Notes: generated by a model not told the origin, from the letters alone. Positions 41,529 through 51,031 are shown, counted from the first letter of the stretch. The stretch: DNA of 64,000 nucleotides from Xanthobacter aminoxidans (GCF_023571765.1 NZ_JAMJXC010000002.1:1-64000), one strand, 5' to 3'. Translations and numbers: made by a program.

Positions 41529-43067
41529 CTACTTCTCCACGAAAGCCTCCTCGCCCGCTTCGCCCGTCTCCGGCGCCGGCTGGCGGAGCAGCGCGAGAAT
41601 GACGAGCGCAGAAACCGCCGTGACAGCGATGAGCACGAGGCTCAGATGCTGAAAGGCGACGGCATAGCTCTCGCGGAGCTGCGACGCCGTCAGACCCGGC
41701 AGAAGCTCGGATGCGCCGCGAACATCGCCCATCGCCAGCCGCTGCGCGGCCGCGCCTGCGCTCCCATCGCCCGCCGAGACCAAGGCGGCCAGCCGGGCTT
41801 TGACGAGACCCGCCAGAATGGCGTTGACGATGGCCAATGCGATGCCCTCTCCCGCCACCCGTGTGGTGCTGAAGATGCCGGTCGCCATGCCGGCGCGCTC
41901 CCGGGGGACCACGCTGACGGAAAGCCCATCCATAAGCCCCCAGGGGAAGCCGGTTCCAATGCCGATGAGCAGCATGGGGAGCATTACGGCCATGCCCTTG
42001 GCGGCGGGATCGATGCGGCCGAGCCAGAACAGTCCGAGCGCGGCCAGCAGCAGACCCGCGCCGGACAGGACGCCCGCCGACACCCATCGCACGAGATAGG
42101 AGGCCACCAGCGGCACGATCAGCATCGGTACGGACAGGGCGATGAGCAGCACGCCCGCATCGAACGCGGAATGTCCGCCAACGCCGATGAAGCGCAGGGG
42201 CAGCAGAACCAGAAGGACCACGTAGCAATAGCAGGTGGCGATGGGCAGAACCTGCACGCCGACAAAGCGGGGATATCGAAAAAGGGAGAGATCCAGCATC
42301 GGCCGCGCCGCTCTCGTCTCCACACGAATGAACGCGGCGAGCATGACCGCCGCCCCGAGCAGCGCTGCGAGGACGATCGGGTGGCCCCAGCCCATCTCCG
42401 GCGCTTCGATGACGCCATAGGTGAACAGCGTCAGTGTTGCCGTGAAGGTCACTGCCCCCGGCCAGTCGAGGCCAAGGGCGTCGGGGTCCCGGCTTTCCCG
42501 CATCGTCCGGGCCGTCAGAAGCACGGAGAGCGCGCCGATCAGCGTCCCCGAGAGGAAGATGGCCCGCCAGCCGGACATCCCGATGAGAAAGCCCGCCAGA
42601 AGCGGTCCGAAGGCCAGCCCGACACCGAATGTCGTACCGAGAAAGCTGAACGCCCGCGTCCGCGCGTGCCCCTCGAACTCCTGCGCCAGCGCCGCCGTTC
42701 CGCCGGCGAGCGCGGCGGCTGCGGCAAAGCCCTGTCCGCCGCGAAGCAGGTCGAGGATGAGGATGGACGGCGCCAGGCTCAAACCGAGGGAGAGCACCGC
42801 GAAGGCGATGATGCCGGTCATGAACAGGCGCCGGCGGCCGAACTGGTCGGCGAGGGCGCCCGCCGCCATGAGGGAGCTGCCGAACGTCAGCATGAAGGCG
42901 TTGGTGATCCAGTTGAGCGCCGTCGGGCTCCCGCCGAGGTCGCCGCCGATGGCCGGGGTGGCCACCGCCCCGCCGGAAAAGCTGAGGGGCAGAACGAGCG
43001 CAGCAAGGCAGACCGCCATCAGGATCGATGTCTTGCCCGTGGCGGGGGCAGCGAACGTGGCGGACAT
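41529..43067 (-). CDS. DHA2-type MFS multidrug/proton antiporter
   Basis: 512 aa from the ATG at 43067. It has about 14 hydrophobic segments, the DHA2 layout. The family motif A loop is seen as GALADQFGRRRLFMTG and motif C-like GTTFGVGLAFGPLLAGF in segment 5. An inner-membrane drug or metabolite exporter driven by the proton gradient. It is divergent from a LysR gene with a 138-bp intergenic region that holds a perfect dyad, so local LysR control is likely. Confidence 0.9.
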   Translation of the reverse strand: MSATFAAPATGKTSILMAVCLAALVLPLSFSGGAVATPAIGGDLGGSPTALNWITNAFMLTFGSSLMAAGALADQFGRRRLFMTGIIAFAVLSLGLSLAPSILILDLLRGGQGFAAAAALAGGTAALAQEFEGHARTRAFSFLGTTFGVGLAFGPLLAGFLIGMSGWRAIFLSGTLIGALSVLLTARTMRESRDPDALGLDWPGAVTFTATLTLFTYGVIEAPEMGWGHPIVLAALLGAAVMLAAFIRVETRAARPMLDLSLFRYPRFVGVQVLPIATCYCYVVLLVLLPLRFIGVGGHSAFDAGVLLIALSVPMLIVPLVASYLVRWVSAGVLSGAGLLLAALGLFWLGRIDPAAKGMAVMLPMLLIGIGTGFPWGLMDGLSVSVVPRERAGMATGIFSTTRVAGEGIALAIVNAILAGLVKARLAALVSAGDGSAGAAAQRLAMGDVRGASELLPGLTASQLRESYAVAFQHLSLVLIAVTAVSALVILALLRQPAPETGEAGEEAFVEK

Positions 43068-43131
43068 GCGGGGCTTTCCGTCTCTGCTTGGACGCGGGCG
43101 ATGCGGACGCATCAAGCCGCCGGGCCGGAAC

Positions 43132-43154
43132 TATCGCGGAGTGAAAGCGCGATA
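43132..43154. promoter_or_regulatory. Palindromic operator between MFS exporter and LysR gene
   Basis: TATCGCG-N9-CGCGATA is a perfect 7-bp inverted repeat midway between two divergent starts. It is a plausible LysR-type recognition site. Confidence 0.6.
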
Positions 43155-43205
43155 AATGACTCTGATGTCCATTGATTACGGAGAAAAATTCCCCAATATG
43201 CCGGC

Positions 43206-44117
43206 ATGGAAAGTTTGAGCGGCATCGCGGCGTTCGTGCAGGCGGCGGAGCATCAGAGCTTCGTGGCGGCGGCCCGTGCGCTCGGCATATCCGCTTCCGC
43301 CGTCGGCAAGAGCATCGCCAAGCTGGAAGACAGCGTTGGCGCGCGGCTGTTCCATCGCACCACACGGCGCATTTCGCTCACCGAGGAAGGCGCGGCCTTC
43401 CACGAGCGCTGCCGGCGCATTCTGGACGATCTGCGCGACGCCGAGGCGATGCTGTCGGCTGCGACGCGCGCGCCCCGCGGTCGGCTCCGTGTCGGCGTGC
43501 CGACCATCGGCTACCGCTTCCTCCTGCCGGTCATCCCGGAATTCCGGCGGCGCTATCCCGACATCGAGCTGGACATCGACTTCAATGATCGCCTCGTCGA
43601 TGTGGTCGAGGAGGGACTGGATGCGGTGATCCGCAGCGGTCCGCTGACCGATTCCAGCCTGATGTCGCGCCGGCTCGGCCCGTTCCGCTTCGTGCTGTGC
43701 GCCTCTCCCGCCTATCTCAAGCGGACCGGCATCCCGCACGCTCCCCCGGATCTGGAACGGCACGATTGCCTTCGCTTCCGCTTCCCGACCTCGGGCAAGC
43801 TGCAGACATGGCCCCTCAGGGACGCGGATGGGGTCGATCCCTTCCGTCGTCCGTCGCCCCTGACCTGCAACAACATGGAGGCCCTGCGCGGGGCGGCGAT
43901 TGCGGGTCTGGGGATCGCCTACATGCCGGAATTTCTGGCGCGGGATGCGGTGGCGGACGGCCTGCTGCACACCGTTCTCGGCGAGCATCTCGCCGATCCT
44001 GGGCAATTCAGCATTCTGTGGCCGTCCAACCGTCTGGTGTCGCCGCGCTTGCGCGTCTTCATCGATTACATGGCGGAGCGCCTGTTCAGGGACGTGGAAC
44101 CGCAGACGCCGCGATAG
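43206..44117 (+). CDS. LysR-family transcriptional regulator
   Basis: 303 aa. The N-terminal winged helix-turn-helix (GIAAFVQAAEHQSFVAAARALGIS, then SVGARLFHRTTRRISLTEEG) is followed by a periplasmic-binding-like effector domain from about residue 90 (GRLRVGVPTIGYRFLLPVIPEF). It belongs to the CrgA-like subgroup by the FHRTTR motif. It is divergent from the DHA2 exporter and is its probable regulator. Confidence 0.92.
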   Translation: MESLSGIAAFVQAAEHQSFVAAARALGISASAVGKSIAKLEDSVGARLFHRTTRRISLTEEGAAFHERCRRILDDLRDAEAMLSAATRAPRGRLRVGVPTIGYRFLLPVIPEFRRRYPDIELDIDFNDRLVDVVEEGLDAVIRSGPLTDSSLMSRRLGPFRFVLCASPAYLKRTGIPHAPPDLERHDCLRFRFPTSGKLQTWPLRDADGVDPFRRPSPLTCNNMEALRGAAIAGLGIAYMPEFLARDAVADGLLHTVLGEHLADPGQFSILWPSNRLVSPRLRVFIDYMAERLFRDVEPQTPR

Positions 44118-44155
44118 GCCCTCGCGCGCTTCGGCTCATCCCCCCGGGGCGCCGC

Positions 44156-44929
44156 CTACTTCTCCACGAACGCCTTCTCGATCACATAATGCCCCGGCTC
44201 GGACATGCTGCCCTCGACGAAGCCCTGCCCATCGAGCAGGCCACGGATGTCGGCGATCATGGCGGGGCTGCCGCACAGCATCACCCGGTCGTGCTCTTTA
44301 TCGAGGGGCGGCAGGCCGATGTCAGTGAAGAATTTGCCTGATGTCATGAGGTCGGTGAGGCGGCCCTGGTTGCGGAACGGCTCGCGGGTCACGGTGGGAT
44401 AATAGATGAGCCGCGCCCGCACCTCCTCGCCGAGGAAGGGATCGTTGGGCAGTTCCTTCGTCAGGTAGTCGGAATAGGCCAGCTCCGCCACCGTGCGGCA
44501 GCCGTGGGCCAGCACCACCTTGTCGAAGCGCGCATAGGTGTCCGGGTCGCGGATGATGCTGAGGAAGGGCGCGAGGCCCGTGCCGGTGCCGAGCAGATAG
44601 AGCGTGCGGCCGGGCAGGAGATTGTCATGGATGAGGGTGCCCGTGGGCTTCTTCCCGACGAGAATGCGGTCGCCCACCTTCAGGTGCTGGAGGCGCGAGG
44701 TGAGCGGGCCGTTCTGGACCTTGATGGAGAAGAATTCCAGCTCCTCGTCATAGTTGGGCGAGACGATGGAATAGGCGCGCACCAGCGGCCGGCCATCCAC
44801 CTCCAGCCCGATCATGGTGAACTGGCCATTGATGAAGCGCAGCGCCGGGCTGCGGGTGGTGCGGAAGCTGAACAGGGTGTCGGTCCAGTGATGGACGCTG
44901 AGCACGTCCTGCGTCTCGAAATTGCTCAT
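44156..44929 (-). CDS. fpr: Ferredoxin-NADP reductase
   Basis: A 257-aa FAD enzyme of the bacterial Fpr class, moving electrons between NADP(H) and ferredoxin or flavodoxin. The FAD site is seen in RAYSIVSPNYDEELEFFSIKV and the NADP site in LLGTGTGLAPFLSIIRD; the C-terminal aromatic tail reads YVIEKAFVEK. The ATG at 44929 starts the conserved N-terminus. It is divergent from the CoA-transferase gene, with one of the shared palindromes (45035-45050) in the 192-bp gap. Confidence 0.94.
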   Translation of the reverse strand: MSNFETQDVLSVHHWTDTLFSFRTTRSPALRFINGQFTMIGLEVDGRPLVRAYSIVSPNYDEELEFFSIKVQNGPLTSRLQHLKVGDRILVGKKPTGTLIHDNLLPGRTLYLLGTGTGLAPFLSIIRDPDTYARFDKVVLAHGCRTVAELAYSDYLTKELPNDPFLGEEVRARLIYYPTVTREPFRNQGRLTDLMTSGKFFTDIGLPPLDKEHDRVMLCGSPAMIADIRGLLDGQGFVEGSMSEPGHYVIEKAFVEK

Positions 44930-45034
44930 GGTCGATCCGGTGGCGTTGGGCCGCGCGTCCGCCCTGGAGGCGCGCACAAGGGCGCGCCCGCGCGGCACGG
45001 GGCGAATTGACGATGGACGGATCGAGACATATAA

Positions 45035-45050
45035 CTAACTAGTGAGTTAA
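45035..45050. promoter_or_regulatory. STAAC-N6-GTTAM palindrome, site 1
   Basis: CTAAC-TAGTGA-GTTAA, 71 bp before the CoA-transferase start and about 105 bp before fpr. It is one of four matching sites in the window, proposed as the operator of the TetR regulator at 46723-47451. Confidence 0.7.
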
Positions 45051-45121
45051 GCAAGACGGAGCCCCGCGCCTGAAGGCCCGGCGGCCCCGCGGCATGGGCG
45101 GAATGGCAGGGGAGGATCGGC

Positions 45122-46726
45122 ATGGCGATGCGCGTTCTGAGCGCGGAGGAAGCCGCGCGGCTGGTGGAGAGTGGCGACACCATCCTCATCGGCGGCTCGG
45201 GCGGCGGCCATGCGGTGCCGGACACCCTCATCGCCGCCGTAGCCGATCGCTTCCTCAAAGAGGGCGCGCCGCGCGGCCTCACCACCGTGCATCCCGTGGG
45301 CCTCGGCGACCGCAAGACCCGCGGCGTCGGCCACCTCGCCCATGACGACCTCTTGAAGCGCGTCGTCTGCGGCACGCTGGTGGATTCCCCGCCGGTGGAG
45401 AAGATGGCGCTGGAGGACCGCGTCGAGGCCTACACCCTGCCCCAGGGCGCCCTCTCCCAGCTCACCCGCGAGATGGCCTCCGGCCGTCCCGGCCTTGTGA
45501 CCCATGTGGGCCTCAACACCTTCATCGACCCCCGCCTCGGCGGCGGCCGGCAGAGCCCTTCGGCCACGGAAGATCTCGTGGAGGTGGTGGAACTCGCCGG
45601 CCGGGAATGGCTCTTCTACAAGCCGTTCGTGCCCAACATCGCCTTCCTGCGTGGCACCACCGCGGACGAGGACGGCAACATCTCCATGGAGCAGGAGGCC
45701 ATCTTCGGCGAGATGATCTCCATGGCGCAGGCGACCAAGCGCGCCGGCGGCACCGTGATCGTACAGGTGAAGCGCATCGCCCGGCGCGGCACCCTGAACC
45801 CGAAGATGGTGAAGATCCCCGGCATCCTGGTGGATGTGGTGGTGGTCGATCCCGACCAGATGCAGACCTATGTCTCGGACTACAACCCCGCCTATGCGGG
45901 CGAGCTGAAGATCCCCCTCTCCGCCATCGCGCCCTTGCCGTTCGATCCGCGGAAGGTCATCGCCCGGCGCGCGGCGCTGGAGCTGTATGAAGGCGCGGTG
46001 TGCAACCTCGGCTCCGGCATCTCCACCGGCATCGCCACCGTGGCGGCGGAGGAAGGGTGCCTCGATGCCATTACGCTGACCAACGAGCAGGGCCTCATCG
46101 GCGGCGCGCCGGCGAGCGGCAACGAGGTGGGCGCCAGCCGCAACTTCCACGCCATGATCGACCAGCCCTACCAGTTCGATTTCTACGACGGCGGCGGGCT
46201 CGACATCGCCTTCCTCTCCTTCGCGGAAGTGGACGCGCAGGGCTCGGTGAACGTCTCGCGCTTCTCCGACCGCATCATCGGCCCCGGCGGCTTCATCAAC
46301 ATCTCGCAGAACGCCAAGAAGGTGGTCTTCTCCGGCACCTTCACCTCCGGCGGGCTCGACATGGCCTGGCCGGACGGCAAGACGGTGATCCGCAAGGAGG
46401 GACGCGACCGCAAGTTCGTCGATCGCCTCCAGCAGCTCACCTATAGCGGTGCCTATGCCGCCGGCATCGGGCAGGAGGCGCTTTACGTCACCGAGCGGGC
46501 CGTGTTCCGGCGTGGCGCCTCCGGCCGGCTGGAGCTGATCGAGATCGCCCCCGGCATCGACATGGAGCGCGACGTGCTCGCGCACATGGATTTCCGCCCG
46601 GACATCGCCGGGGATTTGCGACCCATGGATGCCGCGCTGTTCCTTCCGCAATCGATCGGACTTGAACAGCGGCTCGCCGTGTCGCAACGTTCGCCGCGCG
46701 GGCCCGGCGCAAGACTCAGCGCTTGA
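45122..46726 (+). CDS. Acyl-CoA:acetate/3-ketoacid CoA-transferase (YdiF-like)
   Basis: A 534-aa family I CoA-transferase with alpha and beta halves in one chain. The N-terminal half has TILIGGSGGGHAVPD; the catalytic glutamate lies in LTNEQGLIGG in the C-terminal half, followed by the oxyanion-hole type region GGAPASGNEVGASRN. It moves CoA between acetyl/succinyl-CoA and a carboxylic acid, probably activating a pathway intermediate. The ATG has GGGAGG. The TetR gene starts at or just past its stop, so the two form an operon under site 1. Confidence 0.92.
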   Translation: MAMRVLSAEEAARLVESGDTILIGGSGGGHAVPDTLIAAVADRFLKEGAPRGLTTVHPVGLGDRKTRGVGHLAHDDLLKRVVCGTLVDSPPVEKMALEDRVEAYTLPQGALSQLTREMASGRPGLVTHVGLNTFIDPRLGGGRQSPSATEDLVEVVELAGREWLFYKPFVPNIAFLRGTTADEDGNISMEQEAIFGEMISMAQATKRAGGTVIVQVKRIARRGTLNPKMVKIPGILVDVVVVDPDQMQTYVSDYNPAYAGELKIPLSAIAPLPFDPRKVIARRAALELYEGAVCNLGSGISTGIATVAAEEGCLDAITLTNEQGLIGGAPASGNEVGASRNFHAMIDQPYQFDFYDGGGLDIAFLSFAEVDAQGSVNVSRFSDRIIGPGGFINISQNAKKVVFSGTFTSGGLDMAWPDGKTVIRKEGRDRKFVDRLQQLTYSGAYAAGIGQEALYVTERAVFRRGASGRLELIEIAPGIDMERDVLAHMDFRPDIAGDLRPMDAALFLPQSIGLEQRLAVSQRSPRGPGARLSA

Positions 46727-47451
46727 GCGGGCCCGTTCCTGTCACGCCGCCTGTTCCGGAACCTGCGATGCCCGCATCCCCTCCCGCCCGCAAGGCGGCC
46801 CGCGCTTCCACCGCCGCCCCGCAGCGCGAGGCGGCGACGCGGGATGCGGACAAGACGCGGCTGAACATTCTCGAAGCCGCCGAGGCGGAATTCGCCGCCA
46901 AGGGCCTCGCCGGGGCGCGCGTGGACGTGGTGGCCGAGGAGGCCGGCGCCAACAAGCGCATGATCTATTATTATTTCGGCAGCAAGGAAGACCTGTATCT
47001 GGCGGTGCTGGAGCGCGTCTACACCGACATGCGCGTCGCCGAGGCCGAGCTGGCGCTGGAGGCCATGGCCCCGCTCGCGGCCATCACCTGCCTCACCGAA
47101 TTCAAGTTCGACTATCCCGCCCAGCACCCCCATCTGATCCCGCTGCTCAACAGCGAGAACATGCTGGGGGGCGAATATCTGCGCCGCTCCCTGCGCCTGC
47201 GCGAGATGCAGATTTCCCTCATCGCCCGGCTGGAAGCCATCCTGGCACGCGGCGCGGCCGACGGCACGCTGCGGCCCGGCATCGACCCGCTGCACCTCTA
47301 TCTCACCATCTCGGCCATCAGCTATTTCTACTTCTCCAACAACCCCACCCTCTCCACCGCCTTCGGCCGCGACCTCGCGACAGCCGACGAGCGCGCCACG
47401 CGGCGCCGGCATGTGGTGGATGTGGTGACGCGGTATATCGAGAGGGTGTGA
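46723..47451 (+). CDS. TetR-family transcriptional regulator
   Basis: 242 aa if started at the TTG overlapping the CoA-transferase stop (TTGA), or 227 aa from the ATG at 46768. The helix-turn-helix is clear: KTRLNILEAAEAEFAAKG, then VVAEEAGANKRMIYYYFGSKEDLY. The C-terminal ligand domain is helical with an aromatic run SAISYFYFSNN. As the only TetR gene in the window and placed within the cluster, it is the likely binder of the four STAAC-N6-GTTAM sites (inference). The ligand may be a CoA thioester or ring compound of the pathway. Confidence 0.92.
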   Translation: MSGPVPVTPPVPEPAMPASPPARKAARASTAAPQREAATRDADKTRLNILEAAEAEFAAKGLAGARVDVVAEEAGANKRMIYYYFGSKEDLYLAVLERVYTDMRVAEAELALEAMAPLAAITCLTEFKFDYPAQHPHLIPLLNSENMLGGEYLRRSLRLREMQISLIARLEAILARGAADGTLRPGIDPLHLYLTISAISYFYFSNNPTLSTAFGRDLATADERATRRRHVVDVVTRYIERV

Positions 47452-47534
47452 GCCGCGCGGGCGGCGAGCGTGTCTGGTCCCCGGACAGCCCCACCGAAGG
47501 TGGAGTGCTGATCCGGCTCGCGAGGGTGGCAAAC

Positions 47535-47644
47535 GCCGTCGCCCTCCGACTTGATCGGAGGGCCCATCCCTCCGCCGGAGCATGTGGCCGAAGAACGTGG
47601 CAAACGGCGCCATGGGTCCTCCGATCAAGTCGGAGGACGACGGC
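47535..47644. repeat. Palindromic intergenic repeat element (type 2)
   Basis: An inverted repeat: arm 47535-47567 (contains CCCTCCGACTTGATCGGAGG) pairs with arm 47612-47644 (contains CCTCCGATCAAGTCGGAGGA). Each arm is itself palindromic. The element lies in the 368-bp gap between tetR and the old-yellow-enzyme gene; the gap holds no supported gene. Confidence 0.8.
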
Positions 47645-47735
47645 TACGGATACCTCGCTCAAGCAACGGCATAGCCGAAGCGCCGATCCTCTCCCGCGGC
47701 GCCCCATCCGCATTGACAGCCCCGCCCCACCCATA

Positions 47736-47751
47736 TTAACTAACCAGTTAC
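47736..47751. promoter_or_regulatory. STAAC-N6-GTTAM palindrome, site 2
   Basis: Minus strand GTAAC-TGGTTA-GTTAA, 69 bp before the old-yellow-enzyme ATG. The spacing to the gene nearly equals that of site 1 (71 bp). Confidence 0.7.
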
Positions 47752-47819
47752 ATAAGCAACAACACTCGCCGCAAGGCCCGCACCAGAAACGCCTGGACCG
47801 CGCCCCAAGGAGGCCCTCC

Positions 47820-49295
47820 ATGAAGTATGGGGATTTCCCGAAGATCACCTCGTTCAACGGCGTCGCCGGCTTCCGCGCGCATCTCGCCGAGCTGGGCGTG
47901 GACATGCCCTGCGACGACATCGTGGCCCACGGCCCCGACCAGCCGTTGGCCGCGCCGCTGACCGTGGACGGGATGACCATCGGTAACCGTTTCGCCATCC
48001 ACCCCATGGAGGGCTGGGACGGCACGCGGGAGGGCGCGCCCACGGAGAACACCATCCGCCGCTGGCGGCGGTTCGGCGAGAGCGGGGCGAAGCTCATCTA
48101 TGGCGGCGAGGCGGTGGCGGTGCGCCATGACGGCCGCGCCAACCCGCTCCAGCTGGTGATGACCGAGGCGACCCAATCCGCCATGGCCGGCCTGCGCGAG
48201 ACGGTGATCGCGGCGCACCGGGAGGCCACCGGCAACGACGACGATCTCGTCATCGGCCTCCAGCTCACCCACTCGGGGCGCTTCTGCAAGCCGAACGACA
48301 ATCGCAAGTTCGAGCAGATGATCCTCTACCGCCACCCGGTGCTCGACCGGAAGTTCGGCATCCCGGAAGAGTATCCGGTGATGTCGGACGACGACATCTG
48401 GCGGCTGATCGACGATTACATCACCGCCGCCAGGCGCGCGCAGGCGTGCGGCTTCGATTTCGTGGATCTGAAGCACTGCCACGGCTATCTCGGCCACGAA
48501 TTCCTTTCCGCCCGCTCCCGCCCCGGCGCCTTCGGCGGACCCTTGGAGAACCGCACCCGCTTCCTGCGGGAACTCGCGAGCGGCATCCGCGCCGCCTGCC
48601 CGGGGCTGAAATTCGGCGTGCGCCTCTCGGCCATCGACCTCATCGCCTACCGGCCGGACCCTGCGGCGAGCGTGCCCGGCATCCTCGGCCCCGGCGTGCC
48701 GGAGAACGCGGCCGGCGCCCTGCCCTATGTCTACGGCTTCGGCACCGACGCGGGCGACCCCACGGCCTATGACCTCAACGAGACCTTCGAGGTGTTCGAG
48801 GTGCTCCGCGCGCTCGACATCCACCTCGTCAACGTCACCCTTGGCAGCCCCTATTACAACCCGCACCTCACCCGCCCCGCGAGCTATCCGCCGTCCGATG
48901 GCTACCAGCCGCCGGAAGATCCGCTCTTGGGCGTGATGCGCCATCTGGAGGTGGTGCGGGCGCTGAAGGAACGCTTCCCGGATTTCACCCTCATCGGCTC
49001 CGGCTACACCTACCTGCAGGAATTCCTGCCCAACGTGGCGCAGGCGGAGGTGCGGCAGGGCTGGACGGATGTCGTCGGTCTCGGCCGCATGGTGCTCTCT
49101 TATCCCGACCTGCCGCTGGACGTGCTGCACGGGCGCCCCTTCCAGAAGAAGAAGGTGTGCCGCACCTTCTCCGACTGCACGTCCGCGCCGCGCAACGGCA
49201 TCGTCTCCGGCTGCTATCCGCTGGATGCGTTCTACAAGAAGTCCGAAGAATTCAAGCAGCTCGCGGCAGTGAAGAAGGCGGCGAAGACCGATTAA
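47820..49295 (+). CDS. Old yellow enzyme-family NADH:flavin oxidoreductase
   Basis: 491 aa, FMN-binding TIM barrel of the OYE family. It has NRFAIHPMEGWDGT at strand 1, LQLTHSGRF with the substrate-binding region, FDFVDLKHCHGYLGHEFLSARSR, and the C-terminal VVGLGRMVLSYPDLP FMN phosphate site. It lacks the second FAD/NAD half of 2,4-dienoyl-CoA reductase, but ends with CRTFSDCTSAPRNG, a cysteine-containing tail reminiscent of the cluster region of that group. It probably reduces an activated C=C of a cyclic or CoA-linked intermediate. The ATG has AAGGAGG six bases upstream. It starts the operon with the next two genes. Confidence 0.88.
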   Translation: MKYGDFPKITSFNGVAGFRAHLAELGVDMPCDDIVAHGPDQPLAAPLTVDGMTIGNRFAIHPMEGWDGTREGAPTENTIRRWRRFGESGAKLIYGGEAVAVRHDGRANPLQLVMTEATQSAMAGLRETVIAAHREATGNDDDLVIGLQLTHSGRFCKPNDNRKFEQMILYRHPVLDRKFGIPEEYPVMSDDDIWRLIDDYITAARRAQACGFDFVDLKHCHGYLGHEFLSARSRPGAFGGPLENRTRFLRELASGIRAACPGLKFGVRLSAIDLIAYRPDPAASVPGILGPGVPENAAGALPYVYGFGTDAGDPTAYDLNETFEVFEVLRALDIHLVNVTLGSPYYNPHLTRPASYPPSDGYQPPEDPLLGVMRHLEVVRALKERFPDFTLIGSGYTYLQEFLPNVAQAEVRQGWTDVVGLGRMVLSYPDLPLDVLHGRPFQKKKVCRTFSDCTSAPRNGIVSGCYPLDAFYKKSEEFKQLAAVKKAAKTD

Positions 49296-49355
49296 AGCGC
49301 TCAAGCCCGCGCGGCGCCTGAGCGAAGACCGCTTAAAAACCCTCGGGAGGACACC

Positions 49356-50264
49356 ATGGCGGAGATCGCACCGGGGGCGCGGATCGCCTTCCTCGGCACC
49401 GGCATCATGGGCGGCCACATGGCGCGGCGGCTCGCGCAGGCCGGCTTCCGTGTCGCCGCCTGGAACCGCAGCCGGGCGAAGGCGGAGCCGCTTCTCGCAT
49501 ATGGCGCCACCCTCGCCGACACGCCGGAAGAGGCGCTGGCGGGCGCGGAGGCGGCGGTGGTGATGCTCTCCACCGGCGCGGTGATCGACGAGGTGCTGTT
49601 CTCCGGCGCGGCGCTCGATGCGCTCAAGCCCGGCGCGGCGCTGGTGGTGATGAGTTCCATCCCCGTCGAGACCTGCCGGACGCAGGCCGCCCAAGCCGCC
49701 GCGCGGGGCATCTCTTACGTGGATGCGCCCGTCTCCGGCGGCGAGGTGGGGGCGCGGGAGGGCACCCTCGCCATCCTCGCGGGCGGGGATGCGGCCACCA
49801 TCGCCGACCTCGCCCCCCTCTTCGCGCCCATGGGCCGGGCGACGCGCATCGGGCCGGTGGGGACGGGGCAGCTCGCCAAGCTCGCCAACCAGATCATCGT
49901 CGGCGCGGCCATGGCCGGCGTCGCTGAGGCGTTCGCCTTCGCCGCCAGGGGCGGGGCGGACCTTAAAAACCTGCGCACGGCGCTGACGGGCGGCTTCGGC
50001 GATTCCAAGGTGCTGAACCTCCACGGCGCGCGCATGGCGGCGCGGGATTTCGTGCCCGGCTCCCCGGCGCAATATCAGCTGAAGGACCTGAAGACGGCGC
50101 AGGCGCTGGCGGGGGAGATGGGGCTGAGCCTCACTTTGCTCGACACGCTCACCGGCCTGTTCACAGACATGATGGCCCATGGCGGCACGGACCGCGATGT
50201 CTCCGCCATCTTCGAGGAGGTGGAGCGCCGCTCCGCCCGCGCACACACGGGAGAGGGAGCATGA
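49356..50264 (+). CDS. 3-hydroxyisobutyrate dehydrogenase-like NAD(P)-dependent oxidoreductase
   Basis: 302 aa of the beta-hydroxyacid dehydrogenase family. Rossmann motif FLGTGIMGGHMARRL, substrate motif DAPVSGGEVGAREGTL, and catalytic lysine in GQLAKLANQIIVG. It oxidises a 3-hydroxyacid or reduces a semialdehyde. The ATG has GGGAGGACACC. It overlaps the next gene by four bases (ATGA), in operon with the old-yellow-enzyme gene. Confidence 0.92.
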   Translation: MAEIAPGARIAFLGTGIMGGHMARRLAQAGFRVAAWNRSRAKAEPLLAYGATLADTPEEALAGAEAAVVMLSTGAVIDEVLFSGAALDALKPGAALVVMSSIPVETCRTQAAQAAARGISYVDAPVSGGEVGAREGTLAILAGGDAATIADLAPLFAPMGRATRIGPVGTGQLAKLANQIIVGAAMAGVAEAFAFAARGGADLKNLRTALTGGFGDSKVLNLHGARMAARDFVPGSPAQYQLKDLKTAQALAGEMGLSLTLLDTLTGLFTDMMAHGGTDRDVSAIFEEVERRSARAHTGEGA

Positions 50265-51031
50265 GCGACACAGACGGCGCCATCCGCGTGGTTCGCGAGG
50301 GGGCAGTGGCGCGCCTCGTCATCGACCGGCCGCGCAAGCACAATGCCATCACCCCCGCCATGGCCCGCGACCTCGCGGCGGCCTGCGCGGCGCTGGATAC
50401 GGACGATCAAGTGCGCGTGGTGCTGCTCACCGGCGGCGGGGAGAAGGCGTTTTCCGCCGGCTCGGACATGAATGCCCTCGGCGAGATCACCGACCTCTGG
50501 GCCTTCCGCAACCGCATCGAATATGCCGCCGTGGTGCGCGACATGAGGAAGCCCGTCATCGCGCTGCTGCGGGGCTGGGTGCTGGGCGGGGGGCTGGAGA
50601 TCGCGCTGGGGGCGGACATCCGCATCGCCGGCACGTCCGCGAAATTCGGCGCGCCGGAGGTGACGCGCGGCTGGGTGGGCGGCGGCGGCGCCTCCCAGAT
50701 GCTGCCGCGCCTCGTGGGCTATGGGCAGGCCATGCGCCTGCTGCTCTCCGGCGACACCATCGATGCGGCGCGCGCCCTCGCCATCGGCCTCGTGGAGGAG
50801 GTGGTGGAAGACGACGCCCTCGACGCTTATGCCACGGCGCTGGCCCAGCGCATCGCCACCTTCAGCCCCCTCGCCACCCAGGCCGTGAAAGCCGCCACCC
50901 GCGCCGCCCTCTCCATGCCGCTGGACGCCGGCATCCGCCACGAGAACGAACTGCACGTGATCTGCATGAGCGATCAGGGACGGCAGGAGGGGGTCAAGGC
51001 GTTTCAGGAGGGGCGGGAGGGGCGGTTTTGA
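50261..51031 (+). CDS. Enoyl-CoA hydratase/isomerase-family protein
   Basis: 256 aa, crotonase fold. The oxyanion-hole segments are AFSAGSDMNALGE and GWVLGGGLEIALGADIRIA; the active-site region FGAPEVTRGWVGGGGA has Glu at the place of one catalytic glutamate. The C-terminus has IRHENELHVIC. It hydrates enoyl-CoA or cleaves a ring CoA thioester. It is the last gene of the plus-strand group and its 3' end borders the compositionally different segment. Confidence 0.9.
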   Translation: MSDTDGAIRVVREGAVARLVIDRPRKHNAITPAMARDLAAACAALDTDDQVRVVLLTGGGEKAFSAGSDMNALGEITDLWAFRNRIEYAAVVRDMRKPVIALLRGWVLGGGLEIALGADIRIAGTSAKFGAPEVTRGWVGGGGASQMLPRLVGYGQAMRLLLSGDTIDAARALAIGLVEEVVEDDALDAYATALAQRIATFSPLATQAVKAATRAALSMPLDAGIRHENELHVICMSDQGRQEGVKAFQEGREGRF

